Positions 17,054 through 27,288 of a stretch of 64,000 nucleotides of DNA are shown in pieces (the stretch's first letter is position 1; every line of letters starts with the position of its first letter). A program made the translations under genes and the position numbers. The stretch is from Spiractinospora alimapuensis (GTDB taxonomy: Bacteria > Actinomycetota > Actinomycetes > Streptosporangiales > Streptosporangiaceae), in assembly GCF_018437505.1 (NCBI RefSeq), contig NZ_CP072467.1, forward strand, positions 4,240,010 through 4,304,009, read 5' to 3'. The notes beneath the pieces were generated by a model. The model did no database searches, had not been told where the DNA came from, and worked only from the letters and a program-made list of their open reading frames with translations.

Positions 17054-18907
17054 CTACTCCACGGTCACGCTCTTGGCGAGGTTGCGCGGCTGGTCGACGT
17101 CGTTGCCCTTGGCCAGGGCCAGCTCACAGGCGAAGATCTGCAGCGGAACCGTCGCCACCAGAGGCTGCAACAGCGTCGGCACGTCGGGGAGCTCGATGAG
17201 GTCGTCGGCGTAGGGCCGGACCGACTCGTCGTCGGCCTGCGCGATCACGATGGTGCGCGCCCCGCGGGCCCGGATCTCCTGGATGTTGGACACGATCTTG
17301 TCGTGCAGCACGCCGCGCCCCTCCTCGGAAGGGACGACCACGACGACGGGCAGCCCCGGCTCGATCAACGCGATGGGCCCGTGCTTGAGCTCACCGGCGG
17401 CGAAGGCCTCGGCGTGCATGTACGCCAGCTCCTTGAGCTTCAGCGCGCCCTCGAGCGCCACCGGGTAGCCGACGTGCCGGCCGAGGAACAGCACCGTCTC
17501 ACTGTCGGCGAGGGACCGCGCCAGGTCACGGGTGGGCTGCATGGTGTCCAGCAGTCGCTCCACCGAGTCCGGCATGGCCGCGAGCTGCTCGATGATCGTG
17601 CGGATCTCGTCGCCGTACTTCAGCCCGCGCACCTGGGCCAGGTACAGGCCCACCAGGTAGCAGGCCACGAGCTGGGTGAGGAACGTCTTGGTGGCGGCCA
17701 CCCCGACCTCGGGTCCCGCGTGGGTGTACACCACGGCGTCGGACTCGCGGGGGATGGTGGAGCCGTTCACGTTGCAGATCGCCAGGACCTTTGACCGCTG
17801 TTCCCGGGCGTGGCGCATCGCCATCAACGTGTCCATGCTCTCGCCCGACTGGGAGATCGCGATGACCAGCGTCTGCGGGTCGAGGATGGGGTCCCGGTAC
17901 CGGAACTCGCTGGCCACGTCCACGTCGCACGGGATACGGCACCAGTGCTCGATGGCGTACTTGGCGATCAGCCCCGCGTGGTAGGACGTCCCCGCCGCGA
18001 TGATCACGATCTTGTGGATGTCGCGGAGGTCGGCGGGGGAGAGCCGCATCTCGTCCAGGGACAGCGTGCCGTCCTCGCCCAGCCGCCCCAACAGGGTGTC
18101 GGCCACGGCGCGCGGCTGCTCCATGATCTCCTTGAGCATGAAGTACTTGTAGCCGCCCTTCTCGGCGGCGGACGCGTCCCAGTCCACGTAGTACTCGTTG
18201 CCCTCGACCTGGGTGCCGTCGTAGTCGGTGACGCGCACCGAGTCGCGCCGCAGCTCCACGACCTGGTCCTGGCCGAGCTCGATCGCGTCGCGTGTGTGGG
18301 CGATGAAGGCCGCCACGTCGCTGGCGATGAAGTTCTCACCCTGACCCCGCCCCACGACCAGCGGCGAGTTCCGGCGGGCCGCGACCACGAGGTCGGGGTC
18401 CTCGGTGCTGACGGCGACGAGGGTGAAGGCCCCCTCCAGCTGCCGGCACGTGCGTCGCATCGCGGCGGCGAGGTCGCCGTCGCCGGCGCTCTGCAGTTCG
18501 TCGCTGAGCAGGTGCGCGGCGATCTCGGTGTCGGTCTGGGAGTGGAACTTGCTGCCCCGCTCCTCCAACTCCACCCGCAGCCGCGCGAAGTTCTCGATGA
18601 TGCCGTTGTGGATCACGGCGACCCGGTTGGCGTTGTCCACGTGTGGATGCGCGTTGACGTCGGTGGGCGCGCCGTGGGTGGCCCAACGGGTGTGACCAAT
18701 GCCAATCCCGTCGGCGGGCGGCGGGCTTTCGGCGAGCGCGTCACGGAGGTTCTGGAGCTTGCCGGCCCGCTTCTCCGTGCGCAGGTTTCCGTCGGCCAAC
18801 ACGGCCACCCCGGCGGAGTCGTATCCGCGGTACTCAAGGCGGGAGAGGCCCTCGACGATAATGTCTAGCGCCGGCTGCGGCCCGACGTAACCCACGATTC
18901 CACACAT
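17054..18907 (-). CDS. glmS: Glucosamine-fructose-6-P aminotransferase
   Basis: Makes glucosamine-6-phosphate from fructose-6-phosphate and glutamine, the entry to UDP-GlcNAc. The 617-aa protein starts MCGIVGYVG, with Cys2 as the glutaminase nucleophile, which fixes the start at 18907. HTRWATHG is the glutaminase loop. Two SIS domains follow, with ISQSGESMDTL in the first. The C-terminus LAKSVTVE is the conserved lid. No glmS ribozyme is expected in this phylum and none was seen. It is divergent from coaA. Confidence 0.97.
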   Translation of the reverse strand: MCGIVGYVGPQPALDIIVEGLSRLEYRGYDSAGVAVLADGNLRTEKRAGKLQNLRDALAESPPPADGIGIGHTRWATHGAPTDVNAHPHVDNANRVAVIHNGIIENFARLRVELEERGSKFHSQTDTEIAAHLLSDELQSAGDGDLAAAMRRTCRQLEGAFTLVAVSTEDPDLVVAARRNSPLVVGRGQGENFIASDVAAFIAHTRDAIELGQDQVVELRRDSVRVTDYDGTQVEGNEYYVDWDASAAEKGGYKYFMLKEIMEQPRAVADTLLGRLGEDGTLSLDEMRLSPADLRDIHKIVIIAAGTSYHAGLIAKYAIEHWCRIPCDVDVASEFRYRDPILDPQTLVIAISQSGESMDTLMAMRHAREQRSKVLAICNVNGSTIPRESDAVVYTHAGPEVGVAATKTFLTQLVACYLVGLYLAQVRGLKYGDEIRTIIEQLAAMPDSVERLLDTMQPTRDLARSLADSETVLFLGRHVGYPVALEGALKLKELAYMHAEAFAAGELKHGPIALIEPGLPVVVVVPSEEGRGVLHDKIVSNIQEIRARGARTIVIAQADDESVRPYADDLIELPDVPTLLQPLVATVPLQIFACELALAKGNDVDQPRNLAKSVTVE

Positions 18908-19056
18908 GTGCGCCAGAGTAGCCAATAGGTGAAGGTCCTGTGGCCTCTCAACTGGGTATTCAGTCACAGTGTCGCACCCGCGCGCGTGCGCGGAAGTCCG
19001 ATCCCATCGGAGCGCGCCTGGTGGGGCGCTGTCTGTCCGGATGGGGGGTGTCAGTT

Positions 19057-20013
19057 ATGGTTTCGGGCGTGTCACAACCGACGCGCAACGGGTTTGCCTC
19101 ACCATACGTCGAGCTCGACCGCCCCGCGTGGGCGTCGCTGCGAGCCGCAACACCTCTGTCGCTGACAGAGGCCGACCTCCAGGATCTCCGGGGGCTCAAC
19201 GATCCGATGTCGCTGGACGAGGTCCGCGACATCTACCTGCCGTTGTCCCGCCTGCTGAACCTCTACGTCGCCGCCACACGTGCCCGACACGAGGCCGTTC
19301 GCGGGTTCCTCGGTGAGGACGACCGGCCCGCGCCGTTCATCATCGGCATGGCGGGCAGCGTCGCGGTGGGGAAGTCGACGATCGCGCGGTTGCTGCGGTC
19401 CCTGCTGGCGCGGTGGCCGGACCACCCCAACGTGGAGCTCGTGAGCACCGACAACTTCCTCCACCCGAACCAGGTCCTGACCGAGCGCGGGCTCATGAGC
19501 CGCAAGGGCTTCCCGGAGAGCTTCGACCGCAGGGCCCTGGTGCGGTTCGTGTCCGAAATCAAGGCGGGGAAGCCACGGATGGACATCCCCGTCTACTCGC
19601 ACCTGGCCTACGACATCGTGCCGGGACAGACGCAGGAGGTGCACCGCCCCGACATCCTCATCGTCGAGGGCATCAACGTGCTCCAACCCCCGCCGATCGG
19701 GAGGCTCGGCGTCGCGGACTTCTTCGACTTCTCCATCTACGTCGACGCCAAGGTCGAACACGTGCGCACCTGGTACCTGGAACGCTTCGAGGCGCTGCGA
19801 CGCACCCGTTTCTCCGACCCCCGCTCCTACTTCCACAACATGGCCGAGTTCGCCGACGACGAGCGCGCCATGCGGTTCGCCCGGCGCACCTGGGCGACGA
19901 CCAACGAGGTCAACCTGGTCGAGAACATCGCGCCGACCCGCGGCCGGGCCACGCTCGTGCTCTACAAGGACGCCGACCACCAAGTGCAACGCGTGCGCCT
20001 GCGCAAGACCTGA
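19057..20013 (+). CDS. coaA: Type I pantothenate kinase
   Basis: Phosphorylates pantothenate, the first step of coenzyme A synthesis. The 318-aa protein has the Walker A motif GSVAVGKST, the TDNFLHPN block and RKGFPESFD, all typical of CoaA. ATG 19057 has GGGGGGTG 8 nt upstream; GTG 19069 is a possible alternative. The next gene starts about 100 bp downstream. Confidence 0.95.
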   Translation: MVSGVSQPTRNGFASPYVELDRPAWASLRAATPLSLTEADLQDLRGLNDPMSLDEVRDIYLPLSRLLNLYVAATRARHEAVRGFLGEDDRPAPFIIGMAGSVAVGKSTIARLLRSLLARWPDHPNVELVSTDNFLHPNQVLTERGLMSRKGFPESFDRRALVRFVSEIKAGKPRMDIPVYSHLAYDIVPGQTQEVHRPDILIVEGINVLQPPPIGRLGVADFFDFSIYVDAKVEHVRTWYLERFEALRRTRFSDPRSYFHNMAEFADDERAMRFARRTWATTNEVNLVENIAPTRGRATLVLYKDADHQVQRVRLRKT

Positions 20014-20114
20014 CCCTCCCTCCGACAACGCGCCGACACCTGGCCGGGGAGCCCTCCACCGCGCCCACGGGCCGGCATGCTGGGACGGGACACGGCGAGG
20101 ATCCGGGAGGGCGC

Positions 20115-21581
20115 ATGCGCGAGGCACATTCCGTTGACGTGGTGCGGGCCGCGGAGGGCCAGCTCATGGCACGGCTCCCCGAAGGAGCGCTGATGGCCCG
20201 GGCCGCCGCCGGGCTCGCGGTGGCCTGCGGTCGGGTGCTCGGCCGCGTGTCCGGCGCGCGCGTCACCCTTCTCGTGGGAAGCGGCGACAACGGCGGGGAC
20301 ACCCTGTTCGCCGGCGCCCGGCTCGCCCGACGCGGCGCCGCCGTCCGGGCGCTGCTCGCCGGCAGCCGCGTGCACACCGGTGGACTCGCCGCGTTCCGCG
20401 GAGCCGGAGGCCGGGTCGTCGACCTCGAACACGCCCAGACGACGATCGACACAGCCGACCTCCTCGTGGACGGGCTGGTCGGCATCGGAGGACGGGGCGG
20501 CCTCCGGGCACCGCACGCCGACCTCGCCCGAGCCGCGAACGCGGCCACGGCGCCGGTGGTCGCGGTCGACCTCCCCAGCGGGATCGACGCCGACACTGGC
20601 GAGGTCGACGGGGTCGCGGTGTGGGCGGACGTCACCGTCACCTTCGGCACCCACAAGCCGGGACTCCTGATCGACCCGGGAGCGGAACACTGCGGGGTGG
20701 TGGACCCGGTCGACATCGGACTGGGGCCGTGGTTGCCGGACCCCCGAGTCGTGTCACCAACAGCCCACGACGTGGCTGGGGCCCTGCCCCGGTTGGCGCC
20801 GGAGACACACAAGTACACGCGCGGCGTGCTGGGCATCGCCGCAGGCAGCGGATGGTTCCCCGGAGCCGCGGTGCTCGTCGTCGGTGGAGCGTTCCGCGCG
20901 GGGGGAGCCGGACTCGTCCACTACACCGGAGACGCCGACGTTCGGGCCGAGGTGCTGCGCCGGTGGCCGGAGACGGTGGTGGGGGAGCCCGGTGCGACCT
21001 CGGCCGTCCGCGCCACGGCGTGGGCGGTGGGCTCCGGGCGAGGAACCGACGGTGACGCGGAGGAGGAACTGGCGGAACTCCTGGCGGAAGACACCCCCGT
21101 ACTTCTGGACGCCGACGCCCTCACCGTCGTCGCCCGCCACCCCACACTCGTCACCGAACGCGTCGCCCCCACGGTCCTCACCCCACACGCGGGAGAGCTC
21201 GCGCGGCTGCTTCCGGGAACCGAGCGCGAGGCCATCGAAGCCGCCCGCCTCGCCTACGTGACACGCGCCGCCGAGTTCTACGGAGCGACCGTCCTGCTCA
21301 AGGGCTCGACAACAGTCATCGCCGACCCAGCGGGACCGGCGATCGTCAACCCGACCGGAACAGCGCTGTTGGCCACCGCGGGCAGCGGTGACGTCCTGTC
21401 CGGAATGATCGGGTCATTCCTGGCGGCCGGGATGGAGCCCCGAACGGCCGCGATGTCGGGCGCGTTCCTCCACGGGCTGGCCGCCCGGCTGGTTCGTGAC
21501 GGTGCTCCAATCTCGGCATCGGACCTCTTCGAAGGAACGTCCTTGGCCATCAACACGGTCAATGCCGCCGCTAGGACGTGA
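20115..21581 (+). CDS. nnr: Bifunctional NAD(P)HX epimerase/dehydratase
   Basis: Repairs hydrated NADH and NADPH. The 488-aa protein has an N-terminal YjeF_N epimerase domain (GSGDNGGDTLFAGARL, DLPSGIDADTGEVDG) and a C-terminal ADP-dependent dehydratase domain of the ribokinase-like fold (LTPHAGELARLL, ATAGSGDVLSGMIGS). ATG 20115 has GGGAGG 4 nt upstream. In related genomes this gene lies between coaA/glmS and alr, as here. It overlaps the convergent StyA-like gene by 11 bp. Confidence 0.95.
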   Translation: MREAHSVDVVRAAEGQLMARLPEGALMARAAAGLAVACGRVLGRVSGARVTLLVGSGDNGGDTLFAGARLARRGAAVRALLAGSRVHTGGLAAFRGAGGRVVDLEHAQTTIDTADLLVDGLVGIGGRGGLRAPHADLARAANAATAPVVAVDLPSGIDADTGEVDGVAVWADVTVTFGTHKPGLLIDPGAEHCGVVDPVDIGLGPWLPDPRVVSPTAHDVAGALPRLAPETHKYTRGVLGIAAGSGWFPGAAVLVVGGAFRAGGAGLVHYTGDADVRAEVLRRWPETVVGEPGATSAVRATAWAVGSGRGTDGDAEEELAELLAEDTPVLLDADALTVVARHPTLVTERVAPTVLTPHAGELARLLPGTEREAIEAARLAYVTRAAEFYGATVLLKGSTTVIADPAGPAIVNPTGTALLATAGSGDVLSGMIGSFLAAGMEPRTAAMSGAFLHGLAARLVRDGAPISASDLFEGTSLAINTVNAAART

Positions 21582-22830
21582 ACTTGCCGATCGTCGCCGC
21601 GAACCGCTCCGGATCCCACATCCAGTCGTAGGTCTTGGGGTTCCCCCACCCGGTGATCCAGAGGTCGCAGAGCTCCGGGCTCTGCTTCAGGAGCGGGACG
21701 AGGTCTCCCTTCAGGTGTGGCGGAAGCGCCCCGGACCAGAAACCCGTCACCATCTCGGAGAAGGTGGCAGCGTGCTGGCCCTGCTGCTCCCAGAACGTCT
21801 CGAACGCGGCCTTGCCCCACTCGGGGGTGAACGCCTCACCCTCCGGCACGCTCTGGATCGCGTCGAAGTAGGCCTGGGAACACATCACCGAGTTGCCGAC
21901 GCCCTGCAGACTCCGAGGATCGGTGGACACCACGACATCGGCGAGCCCAAGAACCCAGCCACCGCCGGGCAGCCGACCGACGGGATTACGGACCCGCGGC
22001 TTCACTTCGACCGAGATGGCCGCGTTTCGGTCGGCCAGTGTGGCGTTCGCGGCCCGTTCGGCCAAGTCGGGTAGGTGGGTGGCGAAGCGTTGCCGCATCA
22101 CATCCCAGATCTCCTGGCTGCTGGCATGACGCGACAGCTCGGAGCGGCAGTCGAGTGGCTCGCCGGGATGCGCGGTAACACAGACGCAGAAGGCGGCGCC
22201 GTGCGCGGTGAGCTGGGGAGCGGAGTAGACGTTTCCGCTGTCCTGGAGGGAAACCGACTCGACGCCGAACTGGTTTCGGTCGTCCACCGGATCTTCGTAG
22301 TCGAACACCGTCGCCTGCGTGACGACCACGGGTGCGGCACCACTCTCCCGGTGGGGATCGTCATGGAACAGTTCCCCGAGTTCTCCACCGCCGACCGCGA
22401 CGACGACCAGGTCGTACATGCGGGTGAAGTACTGGAGGTCGCCGACCGTGGCACCTGTGATCACGACCCGGCCGCCGCGGTCCTCGAAGTACTCCAACCA
22501 GTCCGACATCTTCAACCGGTTGTCAACGGCGACCCCGGCGCCGTCGTTGCTGTGTCCACCGAACGCGATTTCGGGACCGCTCAGGGGCCGTACCGAAAGG
22601 TGCGCGCCGGGCAGTTCTGTTGGATCCCCCCAGTGGTGGAAGAAGAGGCTGTCCTGACGCTCCATCGAGTAGACCTCTGGGAACGTGATGGCCAGGGGTG
22701 CCGGGCGACCAGCCCGGAGTTCTCCGCTGGATCTCGCCGTCATCATGGTGACTTCGTGTCCCGCGGCAAGCAGTTTGTGAGCGAGAGTGAGCCCGCTGTA
22801 GCCGGCACCCACGACAAGGATCTTGCGCAT
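21571..22830 (-). CDS. StyA-like FAD-dependent monooxygenase
   Basis: A 419-aa protein of the styrene/indole monooxygenase (StyA, group E flavoprotein) family. It has the FAD fingerprint ILVVGAGYSGLTLAHKLL at the N-terminus and the late block LGLADVVVSTDPRSLQGVGNSV, which contacts FAD in this family. Such enzymes use FADH2 delivered by a separate reductase (StyB) to epoxidise aromatic alkenes. No reductase gene was found in the window, so the partner must be elsewhere or generic. ATG 22830 has a perfect AGGAGGAG 6 nt upstream. Natural substrate unknown. Confidence 0.85.
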   Translation of the reverse strand: MRKILVVGAGYSGLTLAHKLLAAGHEVTMMTARSSGELRAGRPAPLAITFPEVYSMERQDSLFFHHWGDPTELPGAHLSVRPLSGPEIAFGGHSNDGAGVAVDNRLKMSDWLEYFEDRGGRVVITGATVGDLQYFTRMYDLVVVAVGGGELGELFHDDPHRESGAAPVVVTQATVFDYEDPVDDRNQFGVESVSLQDSGNVYSAPQLTAHGAAFCVCVTAHPGEPLDCRSELSRHASSQEIWDVMRQRFATHLPDLAERAANATLADRNAAISVEVKPRVRNPVGRLPGGGWVLGLADVVVSTDPRSLQGVGNSVMCSQAYFDAIQSVPEGEAFTPEWGKAAFETFWEQQGQHAATFSEMVTGFWSGALPPHLKGDLVPLLKQSPELCDLWITGWGNPKTYDWMWDPERFAATIGKFTS

Positions 22831-23411
22831 TCGTGCTCCTCCTGCACACCCGGTGGCGTTCTCCCGTTGCCGAATTGAGGGACTATGCTTCCACACGTCA
22901 CCGATTCGCACTGCGGAAAGAGCGAATTATCTGCCCTCTTCCTCATATGTGAAGTTCTGGACTCGAACGCTCGGGGTGGTTTCCCGAAAACGACCTGTTG
23001 GTGTGGATGCCAGATCCCGGTCGCGTGGCGACGACCAGCGCGTTCCCATAAATGATCTTGTGGGTGGTGGGTAGCGTCACTTTCTGGTTTTCGTCACCTA
23101 CAGAATCAGGATGTGTTGGCGACCCAAAACGCGGTTCGACCGTGCGCCTTGACCTCGACGAAGCGTCGCTCCAACTGGCCGTGGATATCGGGCGCCTGCG
23201 GAGTGGTGCCCCCTCAGGTTGGCGCGGTAGAAGTTCACGGGTGCCTCCGCGTTAGCCCCCCACGCCCACCAGCGAAACGCGTTCCCGAAGACCGAGGCGC
23301 CCCCTTTCCTCCGGTCGTCGGTCGGTGCTGGGTGGGGAATGGGTGGCCACTCCCGTGGGTGAAGGGTTCGCGATAACGTGGGCGAATCACCCCCAATGTC
23401 CGAGGAACGTG
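22831..23411. other. Divergent intergenic region, A+T-richer
   Basis: 581 bp between the divergent StyA-like and PrsW-like genes. The left half (about 22880-23120) is clearly lower in G+C than its surroundings and probably holds both promoters. No gene or convincing operator was recognised. Confidence 0.5.
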
Positions 23412-25628
23412 ATGCCTGAGCAGGCCATGCTCGCGCGGGATCTGGTGCTGCGCGTTTGTGCCAGTTCCACGGAGTTCGACCGTGGGTGGCTCAAGGAGGG
23501 GCGTAAGGCGGTCGTGCCGTTCGACGCCGCGAGGGATCGCGGTCTCGTCGATGGGATCGTCGCCGCGGGACACGCGATGGGCGTCGACCGGCTGCTCGTG
23601 TGTCGCACGCGTGGGGAGTTCGCTTACGAGCCGGTGACACAGATCGAGGTGCGTACCAGCGCGCTCCTGGGACTGATTCGCAGTTGGGGACGTGAGCCGA
23701 CGGACTTCCTGGTGGTCGTCGAGGATCAGTCCTGCGCGGTCCTGGTCACCGCGAGTCGGCTGACGGTCGTCGCTGGCGAGGTGGACTTCGTACGGGCGGT
23801 CGTCGGCGACGACCTGGCGGCGGCACGCGCGGAGTTCGCCGAACACGCGCGGGCCAGCCGGGAGAGCAACCTCGAGGACGCCGCCGAACTCTACGGGTGT
23901 ACCAAGCGTGGGCCCGCACACGCCCGGAACCGGACGCCGGCTCCCGACTCCGCGGAGCGTGTCGTCGCCGGCGCCGCCGCCCGACGGTCGTCGTCGCCGC
24001 GGCGGGCCGCCCTGTACCGCTCCACACGGGGGTTGCTCGGATGGGTGGCGCTCGCCGTGTTCGTCGCTGGCGCCGTCGCGATCGACGAACTGTCGATGGC
24101 CCTGCCCCTCACACTCGGCATGCTGTGGCTGTTGGTCCAGCTCGCGTGGCTCGCGCGCTCGCGCACGCTGAGTTTCGCGGCGCTGCCCCGGATGATGGCG
24201 CTCGGCGCCCTGTGCGTGGTGCCGGTCGCGATGGTGGAACGGGCCCTCGCCGGGGTGATTCCCGGACTGTCCTACGACGATCCGTATGCCTACGCCTACA
24301 TCGCGGTCCCCGTCGAGGAGGTGGGGAAGCTCGCGCCCGTGCTCTTGGTGTGGCTGTTCGCCCGACGGCGGTTCCAGCGGTTCGCCGCGGTGGACTACCT
24401 CCTCTTGGCCGCGGCCTCCGGCGCCGGATTCCACCTGGTGGAGCAGGTGGCCAGACACGTCTCCGCCGACGGGGTTCTGCCGGCGATGCCACCCGAGCTG
24501 GGCCTCTTCACGTTCCTTCCCGGCGGAGTGGTGCTCGCCGAGCATGGTGTTCACTTCTCGGGCCACGCAGTGACCACAGGGCTGGTCGGCGTCGCGTGCG
24601 GGATCGCCCTCGTGGGGTGGCGACGCTACGGGCTCGGGCTGTGGCTGTTGCCACCCCTCGCCCTGTGGATCGCCGCCCTCGAGCACATCAACGTCAACGC
24701 GGCGACGATAGCGGTCCTGCAGCCAAAACCCGCGACCGTCGTCATGTACGCCGCGATCGGGAACGGTCGATGGACACCGGCGATCCTGGTGCTGCTGATC
24801 CTCGTGGCGGTCATCCTGGACTACCGCGTGTCACACGGTGCGGCGCAGGATGTTCCCCCACTTCCTGGTGAGCCGCCCCTCGGCCGCGCCGCCCGCTGGG
24901 CCTACGGCCGCGCCATCCGGTTGACGGTTCGCGTCCCCGGCGACATCGCCCCCGTGTTCCGACGCCTCGCCCTCGACTGGGCGTGGGCACCGGTCGTCGT
25001 CGTCGACACCGCGCGCAGGATCACTCACGAACTGATCGTGCAGCTCGCCGCGGCCCGTTGCGGTCCCAGTGCGCAGTGGGACTGCTGGCGTTTCCTCCGA
25101 GCGCGGAGGGAGCACGCGATGGGCGCCACTCGCGCGGGTGGTCGTCCGTGGCGACGCTCGCCCGACTCGGAGGACCTGACCGAGCAGGCGACGAGCCTCA
25201 CCCTCCGCCTTGGTGTCGCGACCGCGGCCGCCGCGCTCGGCGCCGGAGTCCTCCTCGGGGGGTTCGAGCCCCTCGCGGGGCAGGGCGCGGCCCCGGCGGC
25301 GTACGCGGCGATCGCCACCGACACGCTCGCCGGATTCGGCTCCGGCCTGGCGGGGGCGGACCAGTGGTGGGCCGTGGCGATGCCCGTCGCCCTCCTGATC
25401 CTGCTGACCAGCGGCTGGGGATTGCCGCACGCGTCCCCTGATCCCAGCGCCCTCCTCCGCGCGCCCCTGCGCCGAACCTTCTCCCTCCTCGGTCAGTTCG
25501 CCCCCGGCCAGATCCCCTACACCACAGCCGCCCTCGTCGGTCCTGTCACCCCCCGCCGCCTCACCTCCCTCCTGCGCGCCCCCGACCGGGCCACCACCCC
25601 CTCCGATCACGAGAACCACTACCCGTGA
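23412..25628 (+). CDS. PrsW-family membrane protease with extra domains
   Basis: A 738-aa protein. Residues 1 to ~195 form a soluble domain of unknown family. The middle (~200-480) has about eight hydrophobic segments and the three PrsW motifs: VPVEEVGK near residue 302, GFHLVEQ near 340 and FSGHAVTTG near 383, the glutamate/histidine set of glutamic-type intramembrane proteases (CPBP/PrsW superfamily). The last ~250 residues add a charged linker, two more hydrophobic segments and a tail. Known PrsW proteins are much shorter. ATG 23412 has GAGGA 6 nt upstream. It may cleave a membrane-bound regulator; the target is unknown. Confidence 0.8.
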   Translation: MPEQAMLARDLVLRVCASSTEFDRGWLKEGRKAVVPFDAARDRGLVDGIVAAGHAMGVDRLLVCRTRGEFAYEPVTQIEVRTSALLGLIRSWGREPTDFLVVVEDQSCAVLVTASRLTVVAGEVDFVRAVVGDDLAAARAEFAEHARASRESNLEDAAELYGCTKRGPAHARNRTPAPDSAERVVAGAAARRSSSPRRAALYRSTRGLLGWVALAVFVAGAVAIDELSMALPLTLGMLWLLVQLAWLARSRTLSFAALPRMMALGALCVVPVAMVERALAGVIPGLSYDDPYAYAYIAVPVEEVGKLAPVLLVWLFARRRFQRFAAVDYLLLAAASGAGFHLVEQVARHVSADGVLPAMPPELGLFTFLPGGVVLAEHGVHFSGHAVTTGLVGVACGIALVGWRRYGLGLWLLPPLALWIAALEHINVNAATIAVLQPKPATVVMYAAIGNGRWTPAILVLLILVAVILDYRVSHGAAQDVPPLPGEPPLGRAARWAYGRAIRLTVRVPGDIAPVFRRLALDWAWAPVVVVDTARRITHELIVQLAAARCGPSAQWDCWRFLRARREHAMGATRAGGRPWRRSPDSEDLTEQATSLTLRLGVATAAAALGAGVLLGGFEPLAGQGAAPAAYAAIATDTLAGFGSGLAGADQWWAVAMPVALLILLTSGWGLPHASPDPSALLRAPLRRTFSLLGQFAPGQIPYTTAALVGPVTPRRLTSLLRAPDRATTPSDHENHYP

Positions 25629-26082
25629 ACCCTGTGGACGTGTGTCGTCCGGGCGCGGACGGATCCGTCCTCCCACGCCCGGTGGTGGCGTCGCGTGGGA
25701 CGCGCCGCTCCCATTTCCTTTCTGTATGGCGCCCAAGAACGTCGCGCTTCGTCCGGTTGCATCCTGGGTCGGCGGGTGCCTGCCGATTGCGGTGGTTCGG
25801 TCAAGCGGCGGCGTCGTTCGCGTGACTGAGGGACGCCGCGCTCACCGTCCCTGAGTCGCCCAGTCCGTGGCTCCGCCAGATCGTCGCGGGCCGCCTGGGC
25901 CAGGCCCGTCCGTCCCCCAGCTCCGAGCGGGGGCTCCCGATGGACGTTGCGCCTTCGTATGGGGCTGGGGTGGTCGGTGCGCTCGACGGCGCGCGCCATC
26001 GGCGACCGAACTCCTCCCCCCGTTGACGCGGGCTGAGCTGGCGGGACAGGGCTCGGCGCGGTGCCAGAATGGAGGCATGTCC
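25629..26082. other. Intergenic region upstream of alr
   Basis: 454 bp with no supported gene. It should contain the alr promoter; TTGACG at 26023 is a candidate -35 but no good -10 is placed after it. Confidence 0.4.
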
Positions 26083-27246
26083 ATGCCGAACAGTGCATCT
26101 GAGCGCACGACGGAGTCCGGGCCGGTGGTCGCGGGGCAGGCCGAGGCTCGGATTGACCTGGGTGCCATCCGATCCAATGTCGGTGAGCTGGTTCGGCGTG
26201 CGTCCGGGGCCGCTGTCATGGGGGTGGTGAAGGCCGACGGCTACGGGCACGGGATGGTGCCGGCGGCACGGGCCATGCTCGCGGGGGGCGCCACCTGGTT
26301 GGGAACCGCGTTCGTCGACGAGGCGCTCGCGGTTCGGGCGGCGGGCATCACGGCGCCGACCGTCGCGTGGATCGTCCCGCCGGGGACCCCGCTGGATCAG
26401 GCCGTCGCGGCGGACATCGACCTGGGAATCAGCGTCATCGCGTCGATCGATGACGCTGCGGAGGCGGCGCGGCGCGTTGGTCGACCGGCCCGGGTCCACC
26501 TCAAGGCCGACACCGGATTGGCGCGCGGTGGGATCAGCCCGCGGGACTGGGCGCATGCCGTCGAGGCGGCGGCGGACGCGGAGCGGGCCGGGCACGTTCG
26601 GGTGGTCGGGGTCTTCTCGCACTTCGCGTGTGCCGACGAGCCGGGTCACCCGTCCATCGCGCGGCAACTGGACGCCTTCCAGCTCGCGTTGAAGACGGCC
26701 GAGAAGGGCGGGCTCCGCCCGGAAGTCCGGCACCTGGCGAACTCCGCGGCGACGCTCACCCTCCCGGAGAGCCACTACGACCTCGTGCGCCCGGGGATCG
26801 CCGCCTACGGTCTGCACCCCATCCCCGAGCTGGACGACGGCGCGTTGCGGCCGGCGATGACGCTATCCGCGCCGCTCATGCTGACCCGCTCCATCGACAC
26901 CGGCCAGGGGGTGTCCTACGGATACCGCTTCGTCGCGGAACACCCGACACGGCTCGGTCTGGTGCCGCTGGGCTACGCCGACGGCGTCCCACGGGCCGCG
27001 ACCAACACCGCCGAGGTGAGCGTCAACGGTGCCCGTTTCCCGATCGCGGGAACCGTGTGCATGGACCAGTTCTGCGTCGACCTCGGTGACCAGCCGGTGG
27101 AGGCCGGCGACCGCGTCACTCTCTTCGGGCCGGGGGAACAGGGGGAGCCCACCGCCCAGGAGTGGGCCGACCGGTTGGGAACCATCCACTACGAACTGGT
27201 GACCCGCGTCGGCGGCCGGGTGGCCCGTCGCTACGTCGGCGGTTGA
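26083..27246 (+). CDS. alr: Alanine racemase
   Basis: PLP enzyme making D-alanine for peptidoglycan. The 387-aa protein has the PLP lysine in VVKADGYGHGM (Lys50), the second-subunit catalytic tyrosine region GVSYGYRF, and VCMDQFCVDLG near the active-site entrance. ATG 26083 has GGAGG 7 nt upstream; the in-frame ATG at 26077 is only 1 nt from that site and is unlikely. alr upstream of the tsaE-B-rimI-tsaD cluster is conserved in actinobacteria. Confidence 0.96.
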   Translation: MPNSASERTTESGPVVAGQAEARIDLGAIRSNVGELVRRASGAAVMGVVKADGYGHGMVPAARAMLAGGATWLGTAFVDEALAVRAAGITAPTVAWIVPPGTPLDQAVAADIDLGISVIASIDDAAEAARRVGRPARVHLKADTGLARGGISPRDWAHAVEAAADAERAGHVRVVGVFSHFACADEPGHPSIARQLDAFQLALKTAEKGGLRPEVRHLANSAATLTLPESHYDLVRPGIAAYGLHPIPELDDGALRPAMTLSAPLMLTRSIDTGQGVSYGYRFVAEHPTRLGLVPLGYADGVPRAATNTAEVSVNGARFPIAGTVCMDQFCVDLGDQPVEAGDRVTLFGPGEQGEPTAQEWADRLGTIHYELVTRVGGRVARRYVGG

Positions 27247-27288
27247 CCGCACGCGCGCCGTGGGGCATGGACAGGTGGGCCGTAGCTC

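Noticed and set aside
17054-18960. glmS ribozyme upstream of glmS
   Set aside because: The leader is only short and shows no ribozyme core; this ribozyme is known from Firmicutes-type bacteria.
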